DNA of 27,391 nucleotides. It comes from CAVQBL01 sp963710715 (GTDB taxonomy: Bacteria > Pseudomonadota > Gammaproteobacteria > DSM-16500). This document shows positions 6,467 through 14,531 of this stretch, piece by piece (within the stretch, counting starts at the first letter, position 1; every line of letters starts with the position of its first letter). The notes beneath the pieces are model-generated. The model had not been told where the DNA came from. It worked only from the letters and a program-made list of their open reading frames with translations, and did not search any database. Location of the stretch: NCBI GenBank assembly GCA_963710715.1, contig CAVQBL010000003.1, positions 1-27,391 of the forward strand, written 5' to 3'. The translations under genes were made by a program, and so were the position numbers.

Positions 6467-8526
6467 TTGATATGGACATAGATTTAAACTTAACAAAAAC
6501 TATCCCGTATTTTCACTCGTTGAGTGAAGAAGATATGCAATTTTTAGTTAAAGAAATATCTGTTCTTCACTTGTCTCCAAAAGAAATATTATTTCATGAG
6601 GGTGATCTCGCAGATTCATTTTATATTGTAAAAACAGGAGACATGCGTATTACAACCCTTTCAACTTCTGGTGAAGTAATTCATCTTGCAAGAATTTCTG
6701 AAGGCGGTTTTTTTGGCGAGCAAGCTTTTGCTCCTCCTACTTCTATTCCACATCGACAAGCTTCGGCCATCGCTCATGAGGCAACAACTCTTTATAAAAT
6801 CCCTCGCGCAGCCATAATTTCTTTGCAGTTAGCTCATCAACAATTTCAAACAATTTTACAAAAACAAAATCTGAATTATTTAAGAGAGAAATTAATTAAA
6901 TTAACCAGCGCTATTCAGCAGTCCGCTTACAACATAAATGAGTTATTGTCGAATAATAAACTTTATCCAAAACGTTCAGTTATTTATTTTCAAACTGGTG
7001 CTGCTAATGAAGCTTATATTCTGGTGAGTGGAGAAGTAGAATTACGTAGTTATGACCAAGAAAAGCGTCTTAAACAAATTATTGATATTGGCGCGGGACA
7101 AATGTTTGGCACAGAAATTTTTAACCAGCAGAACGAGTATTTTTTTACAGCAGTAGCTAAAGAGGATTCATTACTTATCGTTATAAACCTGTCTCAATCT
7201 CAAAAAGTGATTGCAAATCATCCTTTGCTTAGTCAATTCTGGACTGATTTCAGAAAACAATTTTTTTATAAGAATAAAGGAAAAATATTGCAGTTTCGTA
7301 GTGAGCATATGAATATGCCATCCACAACATCTATCATTGCACTCAATGATGGACGTGAAGTAATTTGCCAACAAATTATTGGCGCAGATATATTTTTAGC
7401 ATCGGTCACAAACGTTAAGTCAAGTCGAGAGGTCAAGTTTGTTCAAAGTGAACATATTAATAGACGATTATATTTGTGTGAAAATAAATTAGTTGGCCTC
7501 GTGGAAGAGGGAATTTGGGAAGACTCTCCGGCTTTATTGGATTTGATTGTTAATGGAACGGATCTCGCTGATGAGCAAATCAGTAAATTTATTCAATCCG
7601 GTAAGATTTTTATTCAACCAGAAACTCATGTCAGTCGAGAGAATCTGGTTTGTAAGTGCATGCGTGTTCCATATGATGTAATTAATAGACTGATAGTTTC
7701 TGAAAAAGCAGATTTTTCGAAGATAGTTCAAAAAACAGGAGCAAGTACCATTTGTGGGAGTTGTAGACCCCTTATTATGGAGATGCTTGGAGAAGATATT
7801 TGGGTCCCTTGCACAATTTCAAAAGTCATTAATCATAATCCAGATGTTAAATCTTTTCAGCTTCAACCTACTAGTGGAAAAATTCAGCCTTATAAACCTG
7901 GCCAATATATTATTATCAAAGCAAAAATTAAGAATCTTTGGATTCAAAGAACTTATACTTTAACCTCAACACAAAATCTTCCTTATTATGAAATTACTAT
8001 CAAAAAAGAAGCCAAGGGTGAATTTTCTCCTTGGTTGTTTTCAGAGGCAGATACCAATCCCCTTGTTTATATATCAGGACCATTTGGCAAGTTTACATTA
8101 GATGAGAAAAGTGACAAGCCTATCGTTTGTTTTGTGGGTGGAATTGGCGTGACTCCGATCATTGCTTTTATTCGTGAATTCATGCAAAGAAAAATTTCAA
8201 ATCATCTTTATATCGATTACTCGGCTATGAACAAAGCACAATTTATTTTTACTGATGAAATGGAGAAATTACTTAAGTTATATAATAATATTGTCATTTA
8301 TCATCGAATTACTGATGCATATGGCATATTGACAGAGGATGACATAAAAGAAATAATTTTAAAGATGGGAGAGTGCCATATTTATATTTGTGGCCCTAAA
8401 GGGTTGGATCAATTAGTTAAAAATACTTTGCATAAGATGAAAATATCTGAAAATAATATTTATTCGGAACAATTTATACATTCTGGCGCCCCAGATAATT
8501 TTCCGCAAAGTATTAATTATGAATAA
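6463..8526 (+). CDS. Cyclic-nucleotide-sensor / [2Fe-2S] / ferredoxin-reductase fusion, P450 redox partner
   Basis: This 687-residue multidomain protein has five visible parts. Residues about 12-130 form a cNMP-binding domain with a good phosphate-binding cassette (FFGEQAF at 83-89, Arg98, Ala100-Ser101). Residues 150-265 form a second, degenerate CRP-like domain (MFGTEIF at 214-220) without the Arg. Residues about 295-375 (RRLYLCENKLVGLVEEG, then ALLDLIVNGTDLAD) resemble the C-terminal domain of NirB and rubredoxin reductases. Residues 395-442 are a BFD-type [2Fe-2S] domain with C397-x-C399 and C431-x-x-C434. Residues 447-675 are a ferredoxin-NAD(P)+ reductase module with FAD motif R496-T-Y-T, nucleotide motif VGGIGVTPI (558-566), CGPKGL (643-648) and a terminal SEQF. 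It probably passes electrons NAD(P)H-FAD-[2Fe-2S]-P450 in the cytosol, with cyclic nucleotide as a possible allosteric signal. The ATGA overlap indicates co-translation with the P450. The architecture is unfamiliar to me; the domain calls are individually solid except the third. Confidence 0.85.
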   Translation: MIDMDIDLNLTKTIPYFHSLSEEDMQFLVKEISVLHLSPKEILFHEGDLADSFYIVKTGDMRITTLSTSGEVIHLARISEGGFFGEQAFAPPTSIPHRQASAIAHEATTLYKIPRAAIISLQLAHQQFQTILQKQNLNYLREKLIKLTSAIQQSAYNINELLSNNKLYPKRSVIYFQTGAANEAYILVSGEVELRSYDQEKRLKQIIDIGAGQMFGTEIFNQQNEYFFTAVAKEDSLLIVINLSQSQKVIANHPLLSQFWTDFRKQFFYKNKGKILQFRSEHMNMPSTTSIIALNDGREVICQQIIGADIFLASVTNVKSSREVKFVQSEHINRRLYLCENKLVGLVEEGIWEDSPALLDLIVNGTDLADEQISKFIQSGKIFIQPETHVSRENLVCKCMRVPYDVINRLIVSEKADFSKIVQKTGASTICGSCRPLIMEMLGEDIWVPCTISKVINHNPDVKSFQLQPTSGKIQPYKPGQYIIIKAKIKNLWIQRTYTLTSTQNLPYYEITIKKEAKGEFSPWLFSEADTNPLVYISGPFGKFTLDEKSDKPIVCFVGGIGVTPIIAFIREFMQRKISNHLYIDYSAMNKAQFIFTDEMEKLLKLYNNIVIYHRITDAYGILTEDDIKEIILKMGECHIYICGPKGLDQLVKNTLHKMKISENNIYSEQFIHSGAPDNFPQSINYE

Positions 8527-8567
8527 AGTCAATCCAATTTGGCTTTTCTTTTGTGCTTTTTTTCATG
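8525..8567 (+). terminator. Weak rho-independent terminator after the P450 operon
   Basis: An 8-bp stem (aaagtcaa / ttggcttt, one G-U pair) with a 6-base loop is followed by a T-rich stretch (tcttttgtgcttttttt). It lies between convergent genes. Confidence 0.45.
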
Positions 8568-8577
8568 CAGACCCCGC

Positions 8578-9153
8578 TCACATTGAATTCATAGCAATAC
8601 CTGGACTATCAACACTTGGTGCCAATGGTTGAGTAACATCTTTTATTTTAATAGTATACTCTTTCGCCAAACCCGCTGGATACAAAGCTAATAACAAAGC
8701 TAACTGAATATCTTTTTCTTTGATAAATTTTTCCTTTTGAGAAATTATTCTTGTTAATGTGAGTGACTCTGAAAAACCAAACACCATTTGCCGTTCTTTT
8801 TCAGAAACCTCAACATCCTTAAATTGATCTTGTATTAACCTAAGAAATTTCTGTGCATCTGCTACTAGCTCTGACTTCTTTTTTTCTTTTTTACCTATCG
8901 GATTTTTTTTATAGAATGTTATAGAAAAAATGTGGTTATTTTTATCTTCAGAAACTAAATTGGACGATGGCGATTGCTGATCTGGTGTTTCTCTTTTTTG
9001 CTCGCTAAAAAATGACTGGGAAGATAAACCACTTGTAGAGACCGAGACCGCGCTAGGAGAAGAAAAGCTTGATTTAGTACTCGATGTAGAAAGAGCACTC
9101 GGTACGTGAAATGGTGATAATAAACTTTGACCTCTATCTTTGACATTCTCCAT
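8578..9153 (-). CDS. Hypothetical protein with Ser-rich N-terminus, 191 aa
   Basis: The start ATG at 9153 is preceded by GGGAGG at about seven bases. Residues about 9-70 are disordered and very rich in Ser, Thr and Pro, followed by a folded part with an alternating strand (HIFSITFYKKNPIG), a Lys-rich turn (KKEKKK) and helices to about residue 165. There is no signal peptide or transmembrane segment, and no family is recognised. Long Ser-rich disordered leaders are common in eukaryotes and in secreted effectors of intracellular bacteria, so effector status is a reasonable but unproven guess. The gene converges on the P450 operon and lies downstream of the broken helicase. Confidence 0.6.
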   Translation of the reverse strand: MENVKDRGQSLLSPFHVPSALSTSSTKSSFSSPSAVSVSTSGLSSQSFFSEQKRETPDQQSPSSNLVSEDKNNHIFSITFYKKNPIGKKEKKKSELVADAQKFLRLIQDQFKDVEVSEKERQMVFGFSESLTLTRIISQKEKFIKEKDIQLALLLALYPAGLAKEYTIKIKDVTQPLAPSVDSPGIAMNSM

Positions 9154-9241
9154 ATAGCATCCTCCCTAATGTGTGATAAGATATGATAAGTGATCAAGTA
9201 CAAAATTGATATGGATTATTACCACCTATTAGCTAAATTTT

Positions 9242-10923
9242 CTATGCAAATAATCTCACGACTCGAATACAAGCATAAGAATACTTTCCTTCAAATTTAT
9301 CGTAAACTGATGTTAGTTTTCCATCTTCAGACTTTTTTAATTCAGCAAAAATAATATCAAAATCATTTTTCGGGATTATATCTTTTAAATTTTCCATAAG
9401 AAGCTTTATCAATCTGCTTTAAACCTTTGAGCTTTTCTATATGGCTGATAATAGTTCCAATTGATATTCCGCGCTTTGTAGCTATTGACTCAATTGATAA
9501 ATTTTCTTTTAACATTTCCAATGTTGTAATATGGGTAGGAATTGCTGTTTTTTTTGTTATATTATTTTTTCTTTTACCTGTTACCTTGGTCTTGCTACCT
9601 CCAAAACGTTCTATTAGAGTTTTATTGTGACACTGTACCTTTTCTGTTTCAGATAAAGTTTGTAGATAGCTAACTATAGCAGCCGAAGCATCCTTGAAAA
9701 CCTTATCATGTTGAAGAATTTTAGGATGCACTTTTAATGCCATTTCATTCAGATTCATGAGCTTTAAACCATTTAAGCTGCGCACTCTTGATAATGCAAC
9801 ATATCCCATGCCTGGCTCGAATGCATCGCCTAAATCTATTTCTGCCGCGTCCAGTGTCATACCTTGGCTTTTATGAATGGTGATCGCCCAAGCAAGACGA
9901 AGCGGCACTTGCGTAATGGTCGCACGCACAATTCCATTATCTTCATATTTCCATTCTTCCGGGTAAGCGATAATAATTTCATTATCATAAGTTTTAACAA
10001 TAGGCCAACCTTCACTTTTATCAAAACCAACAACAATACCGCGGGTGCCATTCACATATCTACCTAAAGTATCATTTTTATAAACATCACTTCAGCACCT
10101 ATTTTTAGTTTTAATTGTTCCGGAGCAAGACAACTCTTTTTTAGTCCTTCCACCAAAGCACTGAAGCCCTCCGTTGCCATCCTAAATATTTTTTCCTGCC
10201 CATGAAGATTAGCAAGCTCCTGTTCATTAATAGCGTCTACATTAATATTGCGTGAATATAATTTTGTTGCTTTTGTAGCACCTTGCGGTTCTTTTTTGTA
10301 ACGAGTACGTAAAGGGACTTTTGTATGCTCCCCCGCCGTACCACTACGTATATCATTTAAAACAGCAAGTAATGGATCATTGCCTTGACGATGTTGTTCA
10401 TGCAAGTAGCAAACATGGAAATTCCCATTTTTCCAAGCAGAAGCTTCAAAAGCAAATTGTTTTTCCTCTATTGCAGGGCCAGAAGATACCGGTGGCAACT
10501 GAAAAAAATCACCGCATAGAACAATTTGCATACCACCAAAAGCGTTGTCATTATTCAAGATATAACGCGCAATAGTATCCACCATATCAAGCTGATGTTT
10601 ATGCAGCATGGATATCTCATCAATGATCAGTACTTTCGTTTTTTTGTAATTGCGTTTTATACGACTTTGTTGTCAGTAATTTTTCTAAATCTTTTTTAGT
10701 AAGATTATCCTTAACACCTATTCCAGACCATGAGTGTATGCGTAGTACCCTGCAAATGGGTTGCGGCAATACCTGTCGATGCAGTGACTGCAACCCTCAC
10801 ATTATTCTCTTTAAGATAGTTAATATATTTATTTAACAAATAAGTTTTACCTGCACCCGCTGCACCGGTGAGAAAAATATTTTTCCCCATCTTTAATAAA
10901 TTAAAAGCTTCATCTTGTTGCAT
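9242..10923 (-). pseudogene. PIF1-like helicase with C-terminal helix-turn-helix, four frameshifts
   Basis: The ATG at 10923 begins MQQDEAFNLLKMGKNIF; Walker A is GAAGAGKTYLL. Reading across frames recovers STGIAATHLQGTT-IHSWSGIG, the Walker B VLIIDEISML, LCGDFFQLPPV, the NGTRGIVVGF block, the IHKSQGMTLD motif and YVALSRVRSL, all PIF1/RecD-type superfamily 1B helicase blocks. After a Lys-rich linker comes an HTH_40-like domain (TLEMLKENLSIESIATKRG) and a tail ending DKFEGKYSYACIRVVRLFA. Breaks lie near 10738-10743, 10655-10665, 10071-10082 (an A run one base short) and 9400-9411. The intact enzyme would be a 5'-3' DNA helicase of about 560 residues. Only pieces are open, so it is probably inactive unless the indels are sequence errors. 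Confidence 0.85.
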
Positions 10924-11176
10924 AAATGATTTTTCTCCCTCATTTAGTGTGTGTTTTTTTAAATATCATCTACCAAACTTGTTGTTCGCAATAAATTGGG
11001 ATAAGACAAAAACAGCTGCGGAATTTTGGATAAAAATCGGGACGACGTTGGATAGTATCACTTTTCTCACGCATTTTGCACATGAAAGAATAGACATAAA
11101 GATCTTTATCATCTACCTATCAAATTACTTTAAAGCCTTTGAAATATAAAAAGGTTTTATTTTTTCAATAGGCGTG

Positions 11177-11182
11177 TATAAT
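11177..11182 (+). promoter_or_regulatory. -10-like TATAAT upstream of the sulfatase remnant
   Basis: A perfect TATAAT hexamer preceded by TG lies about 30 bases before a GGAGG site at 11210-11214. No good -35 was found at the right distance. The stretch 10924-11176 otherwise shows nothing I can support. Confidence 0.4.
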
Positions 11183-11222
11183 TAATGTACATGGAATAAC
11201 AACCAAAGTGGAGGTACTCTAG

Positions 11223-11432
11223 ACATACAACCCTGCATTTTCTCAAACAACCACTATTTCTAATACCAACAATACTAATAAAAAAACCAACATCATCATA
11301 CTCATGACGGATGATACAGGTTGGAATGATTTTGATGCTTATACTTTGGGAGGCGCAACTCTAGGGCACCCCACACCCAATGTGGATAAATTAGCTAAAG
11401 AAGGCGCTACCTTCACAAGTTGGGAATGGTAG
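11223..11432 (+). pseudogene. Arylsulfatase N-terminal fragment
   Basis: The frame encodes 69 residues, including NIIILMTDDTGWNDF, LGHPTPNVDKLAKEGATF and then TSWEW before a stop. This is the arylsulfatase N-terminus with the metal-binding Asp pair (TDD), truncated just before the C/S-x-T/P-x-R sulfatase signature that carries the formylglycine residue. There is no start codon: GGAGG at 11210-11214 is followed by ctctagacatac, which would be ctctATGacatac with one T restored. The native terminator may follow immediately, so most of the gene appears to have been removed by an internal deletion. Confidence 0.8.
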
Positions 11433-11450
11433 TGCGGATTGAAAAAATAA

Positions 11451-11491
11451 AAAATAGAGGGCCAGGAATTCATCCTGGCCCTATTTTATTT
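11451..11491. terminator. Strong rho-independent terminator
   Basis: The perfect 9-bp stem agggccagg / cctggccct with loop aattcat is extended by aaaata/tattttatt, giving a GC-rich stem with A-tract and T-tract on either side, able to work in both directions. It follows the sulfatase fragment by about 25 bases. Confidence 0.85.
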
Positions 11492-11582
11492 CCGCTGTTA
11501 AATAAATACAACAAGTAGTAGCTGAATTTACCTGTTTGGTGTATCATTTAGTGTAATCAATTATGGCTGATACTTTAATTTT

Positions 11583-12533
11583 ATGAATCATTCTTTGACA
11601 AAAAAAGATTATGCAATTGGTTATGCTGAGCTCACTCTTGCACAATGTTGTGTTGGTATTAATGTTATTTCTGGAAAATTTCTTATTAGTTTCTTCCCTA
11701 TTTTCTTATTGCTTGCAATTCGCTTTGCAATTGGTTTTGTTGGAATGTTAGCAATAGCACGCGCAAAAGGCATACAATATGCAAATGTTTACCACAATTT
11801 TATGTCTCTCACCTTAAAAGATAAATTACTACTTCTTTTTCAAGCAGCCTGTGGCGGTTTTTTATTTAATGTTTTAATTTTATATGGCATGAAAACAACA
11901 AGTGCAACTTCTGCGGGCATCATCAGTAGCATTACACCCATTATGATTTTCATTTTAGCTGCAGTACTCTTACGCGAAAAAATTAATTTACAAAAAGGTT
12001 TAGCAATTGTCATTGTGATGATAGGTCTTGTTATTTTAAATACTGGAATGACATCAGATTCAATGACAGGAGCATTATTAGGAAATTGTTTGGTTTTATT
12101 AGCTGTTATTCCCGAAGCGCTTTTTACTATTTTATCAAAATCAGTTGGTAAAAAAATAACTGAAATGGAAGCGGTAATATTAGTTAATTTATTTAACCTT
12201 ATTTTATTTATTCCTTTTGCTGCGATGAGTATCAAAGATTTTCATCCTGCGAACATTAGTATTGGAGTATACGGCCAATTACTTATTTATGGTATTTCGG
12301 GTGGTATTCTATTTTTCCTCCTTTGGTATCGAGGATTAACAAAAATTAATGCCAATACAGCGGCTCTCTTCACTGGCGTTATGCCTGTGAGCACAACCCT
12401 ATTCGCATTTATATTTTTAAATGAACCTATTAACAATAGCCAAATCATTGGTATGCTTCTTGTTATTGCTGCTATTTTTGTGGGGTGTAAAAAACTTCCT
12501 TTCTTTAAATATAAATTGAGAGAAATTTCATGA
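11583..12533 (+). CDS. EamA-family (DMT) transporter
   Basis: This 316-residue, very hydrophobic protein has about ten membrane segments in two EamA repeats (roughly 15-155 and 165-305). The motifs GIISSITPIMIFILAAVLL in the first half and NTAALFTGVMPVSTTLFAF then FLNEPI in the second are typical of drug/metabolite exporters of the RhaT/YdcZ type. It is an inner-membrane exporter or permease of unknown substrate. No Shine-Dalgarno sequence precedes the ATG, but a short frame MADTLIL (11563-11586) ends in TGA overlapping that ATG and could provide coupling. Position upstream of the thiamine riboswitch does not by itself imply thiamine transport, because the gene is outside the riboswitch transcript. 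Confidence 0.88.
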   Translation: MNHSLTKKDYAIGYAELTLAQCCVGINVISGKFLISFFPIFLLLAIRFAIGFVGMLAIARAKGIQYANVYHNFMSLTLKDKLLLLFQAACGGFLFNVLILYGMKTTSATSAGIISSITPIMIFILAAVLLREKINLQKGLAIVIVMIGLVILNTGMTSDSMTGALLGNCLVLLAVIPEALFTILSKSVGKKITEMEAVILVNLFNLILFIPFAAMSIKDFHPANISIGVYGQLLIYGISGGILFFLLWYRGLTKINANTAALFTGVMPVSTTLFAFIFLNEPINNSQIIGMLLVIAAIFVGCKKLPFFKYKLREIS

Positions 12534-12543
12534 TGGGAAGAAA

Positions 12544-12678
12544 TTATTTTAGATCCGCCAACTTGTCCAAAATAAAATTCATTTTTTCGTTTATTTGAAG
12601 GAAATCGATATTTGCCATTTGTTCGCTACTTTGCCTATAGGGACTAGGATGCAAATCATCTTTGCAATGTTTTAACAT
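12544..12678 (-). CDS. Possible 44-aa ORF or remnant
   Basis: The minus-strand frame from the ATG at 12678 reads MLKHCKDDLHPSPYRQ... and ends NFILDKLADLK. The frame continues upstream as WVIVNRRG, so it may be the C-terminus of a decayed longer gene. The ending resembles the C-terminal helix of DUF1003-type proteins, but only weakly. There is no clear ribosome-binding site. Confidence 0.25.
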   Translation of the reverse strand: MLKHCKDDLHPSPYRQSSEQMANIDFLQINEKMNFILDKLADLK

Positions 12679-12740
12679 GCCTCGTCTATTGACAATAACC
12701 CATATTCTATTTTAAATTAACTTCCAAGTAAAAAAATTCA

Positions 12741-12806
12741 CTAGGGGTGCCGCAAGGCTGAGAAATACCCTTTGAACCTGATCAGGTTAGGACCTGCGAA
12801 GGGAAT
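12741..12806 (+). ncRNA. TPP riboswitch (THI box) aptamer
   Basis: The canonical conserved strings are present in order: aggggtgcc, ggctgagaaatacc (CTGAGA at 12758-12763), tttgaacctgatc (12771-12783) and cgaaggga (12797-12804). This is the thiamine-pyrophosphate aptamer, placed immediately upstream of thiC, where binding of TPP lowers expression of the biosynthetic operon. Confidence 0.97.
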
Positions 12807-12814
12807 GTGAGCAA

Positions 12815-12888
12815 ACATAAAATCATCATGATTCTATGTATTTTGCCATTTTTCTCTGCGTCTCCTATCTGATAAAAAATAGGAGCGC
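12815..12888 (+). promoter_or_regulatory. Riboswitch expression platform: two hairpins, second masks the thiC ribosome-binding site
   Basis: Hairpin one (12815-12839) has 12-base arms with one mismatch. Hairpin two pairs gcg-t-ctcctat (12858-12868) with ataggagcgc (12879-12888), burying the AGGAG Shine-Dalgarno (12881-12885) nine bases before the thiC ATG. This suggests translational control. The alternative fold that frees the site was not worked out. Confidence 0.65.
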
Positions 12889-12893
12889 ATTTC

Positions 12894-14531
12894 ATGCAAA
12901 TTGACCACTTTTTACGATCACCGTTATCTGGCTCAAAAAAAAGTTATCTATCTGGGAACATGCATCCCAATATCCGCGTTCCAATAAGAGAAATTATCCA
13001 AACAAATGGCATCGTCTTTCCTATTTATGATACATCAGGCTCTTACACGGATCCCGATATTTCTATTGATATTAAATCAGGACTATTAAATATCCGAGAA
13101 AATTGGATTACGTCAAGAAATGATACTGAAACATACACAAATAAAAATAATTATTATCGTGAAGCTGAGAATCTACAACGCACTCCAAGACAAGCTAAAT
13201 CTAATTTTGCAGTGACACAACTGCACTATGCAAAGCAAGGCATTATCACCGCTGAAATGGAATTTGTTGCGATACGAGAAAATCAAAAGCGCGAATTATA
13301 TAATTTATCAAAAATAACGCCAGAATTTGTACGTAAAGAAATCGCCATGGGTCGTGCCATCATACCCGCCAATATTAATCATACAGAGCTTGAACCTATG
13401 ATTATCGGCAGAAATTTCTTAACCAAAATCAATGCAAACATTGGTAACTCACCTGTCGTATCTCACATTGAACAAGAAGTTGAAAAACTGATTTGGGCAA
13501 CTCGCTGGGGGGCGGATACCGTCATGGATCTCTCCACTGGAAAAAATATTCATGCGACACGCGATTATATTATTCGTAATTCTCCTGTTCCCATCGGGAC
13601 TGTTCCCATTTATCAAGCATTAGAAAAAGTTGATGGTGCAGTAGAAAAATTAACTTGGGAAATCTTTCGCGATACATTAATCGAACAAGCGGAACAAGGT
13701 GTTGATTATTTCACAATTCATGCAGGAGTTTTGTTACGCTATATTCCACTGACTACACAACGAATAACCGGCATTGTATCCCGTGGCGGATCCATCATGG
13801 CAAAATGGTGCTTAGCCCATCATAAAGAAAATTTTCTTTATACGAAATTTGAAGAAATTTGCACGATTATGCGCAAATATGATGTTAGTTTTTCGTTAGG
13901 AGATGGTTTGCGTCCTGGCTCCATTGCCGATGCGAATGACGAAGCACAATTCTCTGAATTAAAAACTCTAGGAGAATTAACAAAAATTGCCTGGAACCAT
14001 GATGTGCAAGTCATGATCGAAGGTCCAGGTCATGTTCCTATGCACTTATTAAAAGAAAATATGGATAAGCAATTGGAATATTGTTTTGAAGCGCCTTTTT
14101 ATACATTGGGACCTTTAGCAACGGATATTGCACCTGGCTACGATCATATCACCAGCGCGATTGGTGCAGCCATGATGGGATGGTACGGCGTTGCATTATT
14201 ATGCTATGTCACACCCAAAGAACATTTAGGATTGCCAAATAAACAAGATGTGAAGCAAGGCATTATTGCTTATAAAATTGCAGCCCATGCAGCGGATCTT
14301 GCTAAATGCCATCCCACTGCGCAATATCGTGATAACGAATTATCTAAAGCACGCTTTGAATTTCGCTGGGAAGATCAATTTAATTTATCACTTGACCCTG
14401 ATACTGCACGCGCTTTTCATGATGAAACTTTGCCAAAAGAATCAGCAAAAGTTGCGCATTTCTGCTCAATGTGTGGTCCAAAATTTTGTTCCATGCAAAT
14501 CAGCCAAGAAATTCGCGGTTATGCCATATGA
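12894..14531 (+). CDS. thiC: Phosphomethylpyrimidine synthase ThiC
   Basis: ThiC is a radical SAM enzyme that rearranges aminoimidazole ribotide into HMP-P, the pyrimidine precursor of thiamine. The 545-residue protein has the ThiC-associated N-terminal segment (SGSKKSYL, then the NIRVP block), the long TIM-barrel core (AIIPANINHTELEPMIIG, GADTVMDLSTG, MIEGPGHVPMH, ATDIAPGYDHITSAIG) and the C-terminal cluster-binding motif C524-x2-C527-x4-C532. It is shorter than the E. coli enzyme (about 630 residues), mainly at the N-terminus, with the core complete. The start is set by the AGGAG at 12881-12885. It is the first gene of the operon, under the TPP riboswitch; its TGA overlaps the thiO ATG. Confidence 0.97.
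   Translation: MQIDHFLRSPLSGSKKSYLSGNMHPNIRVPIREIIQTNGIVFPIYDTSGSYTDPDISIDIKSGLLNIRENWITSRNDTETYTNKNNYYREAENLQRTPRQAKSNFAVTQLHYAKQGIITAEMEFVAIRENQKRELYNLSKITPEFVRKEIAMGRAIIPANINHTELEPMIIGRNFLTKINANIGNSPVVSHIEQEVEKLIWATRWGADTVMDLSTGKNIHATRDYIIRNSPVPIGTVPIYQALEKVDGAVEKLTWEIFRDTLIEQAEQGVDYFTIHAGVLLRYIPLTTQRITGIVSRGGSIMAKWCLAHHKENFLYTKFEEICTIMRKYDVSFSLGDGLRPGSIADANDEAQFSELKTLGELTKIAWNHDVQVMIEGPGHVPMHLLKENMDKQLEYCFEAPFYTLGPLATDIAPGYDHITSAIGAAMMGWYGVALLCYVTPKEHLGLPNKQDVKQGIIAYKIAAHAADLAKCHPTAQYRDNELSKARFEFRWEDQFNLSLDPDTARAFHDETLPKESAKVAHFCSMCGPKFCSMQISQEIRGYAI

Noticed and set aside
10909..10932. Second copy of the IS-like string ttgttgcataaatg
   Set aside because: Here it is explained by the helicase start codons (ATG-CAA-CAA on the minus strand); the flanks do not match the copy at 859.
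10868..11149. 93-aa plus-strand frame near the helicase start
   Set aside because: Its first part is the reverse complement of the helicase Walker A region and the rest is low-complexity intergenic sequence.
11563..11586. Leader ORF MADTLIL before the EamA gene as an attenuator
   Set aside because: It is only seven codons, without an RBS or terminator structure; it is kept only as a note on possible coupling.
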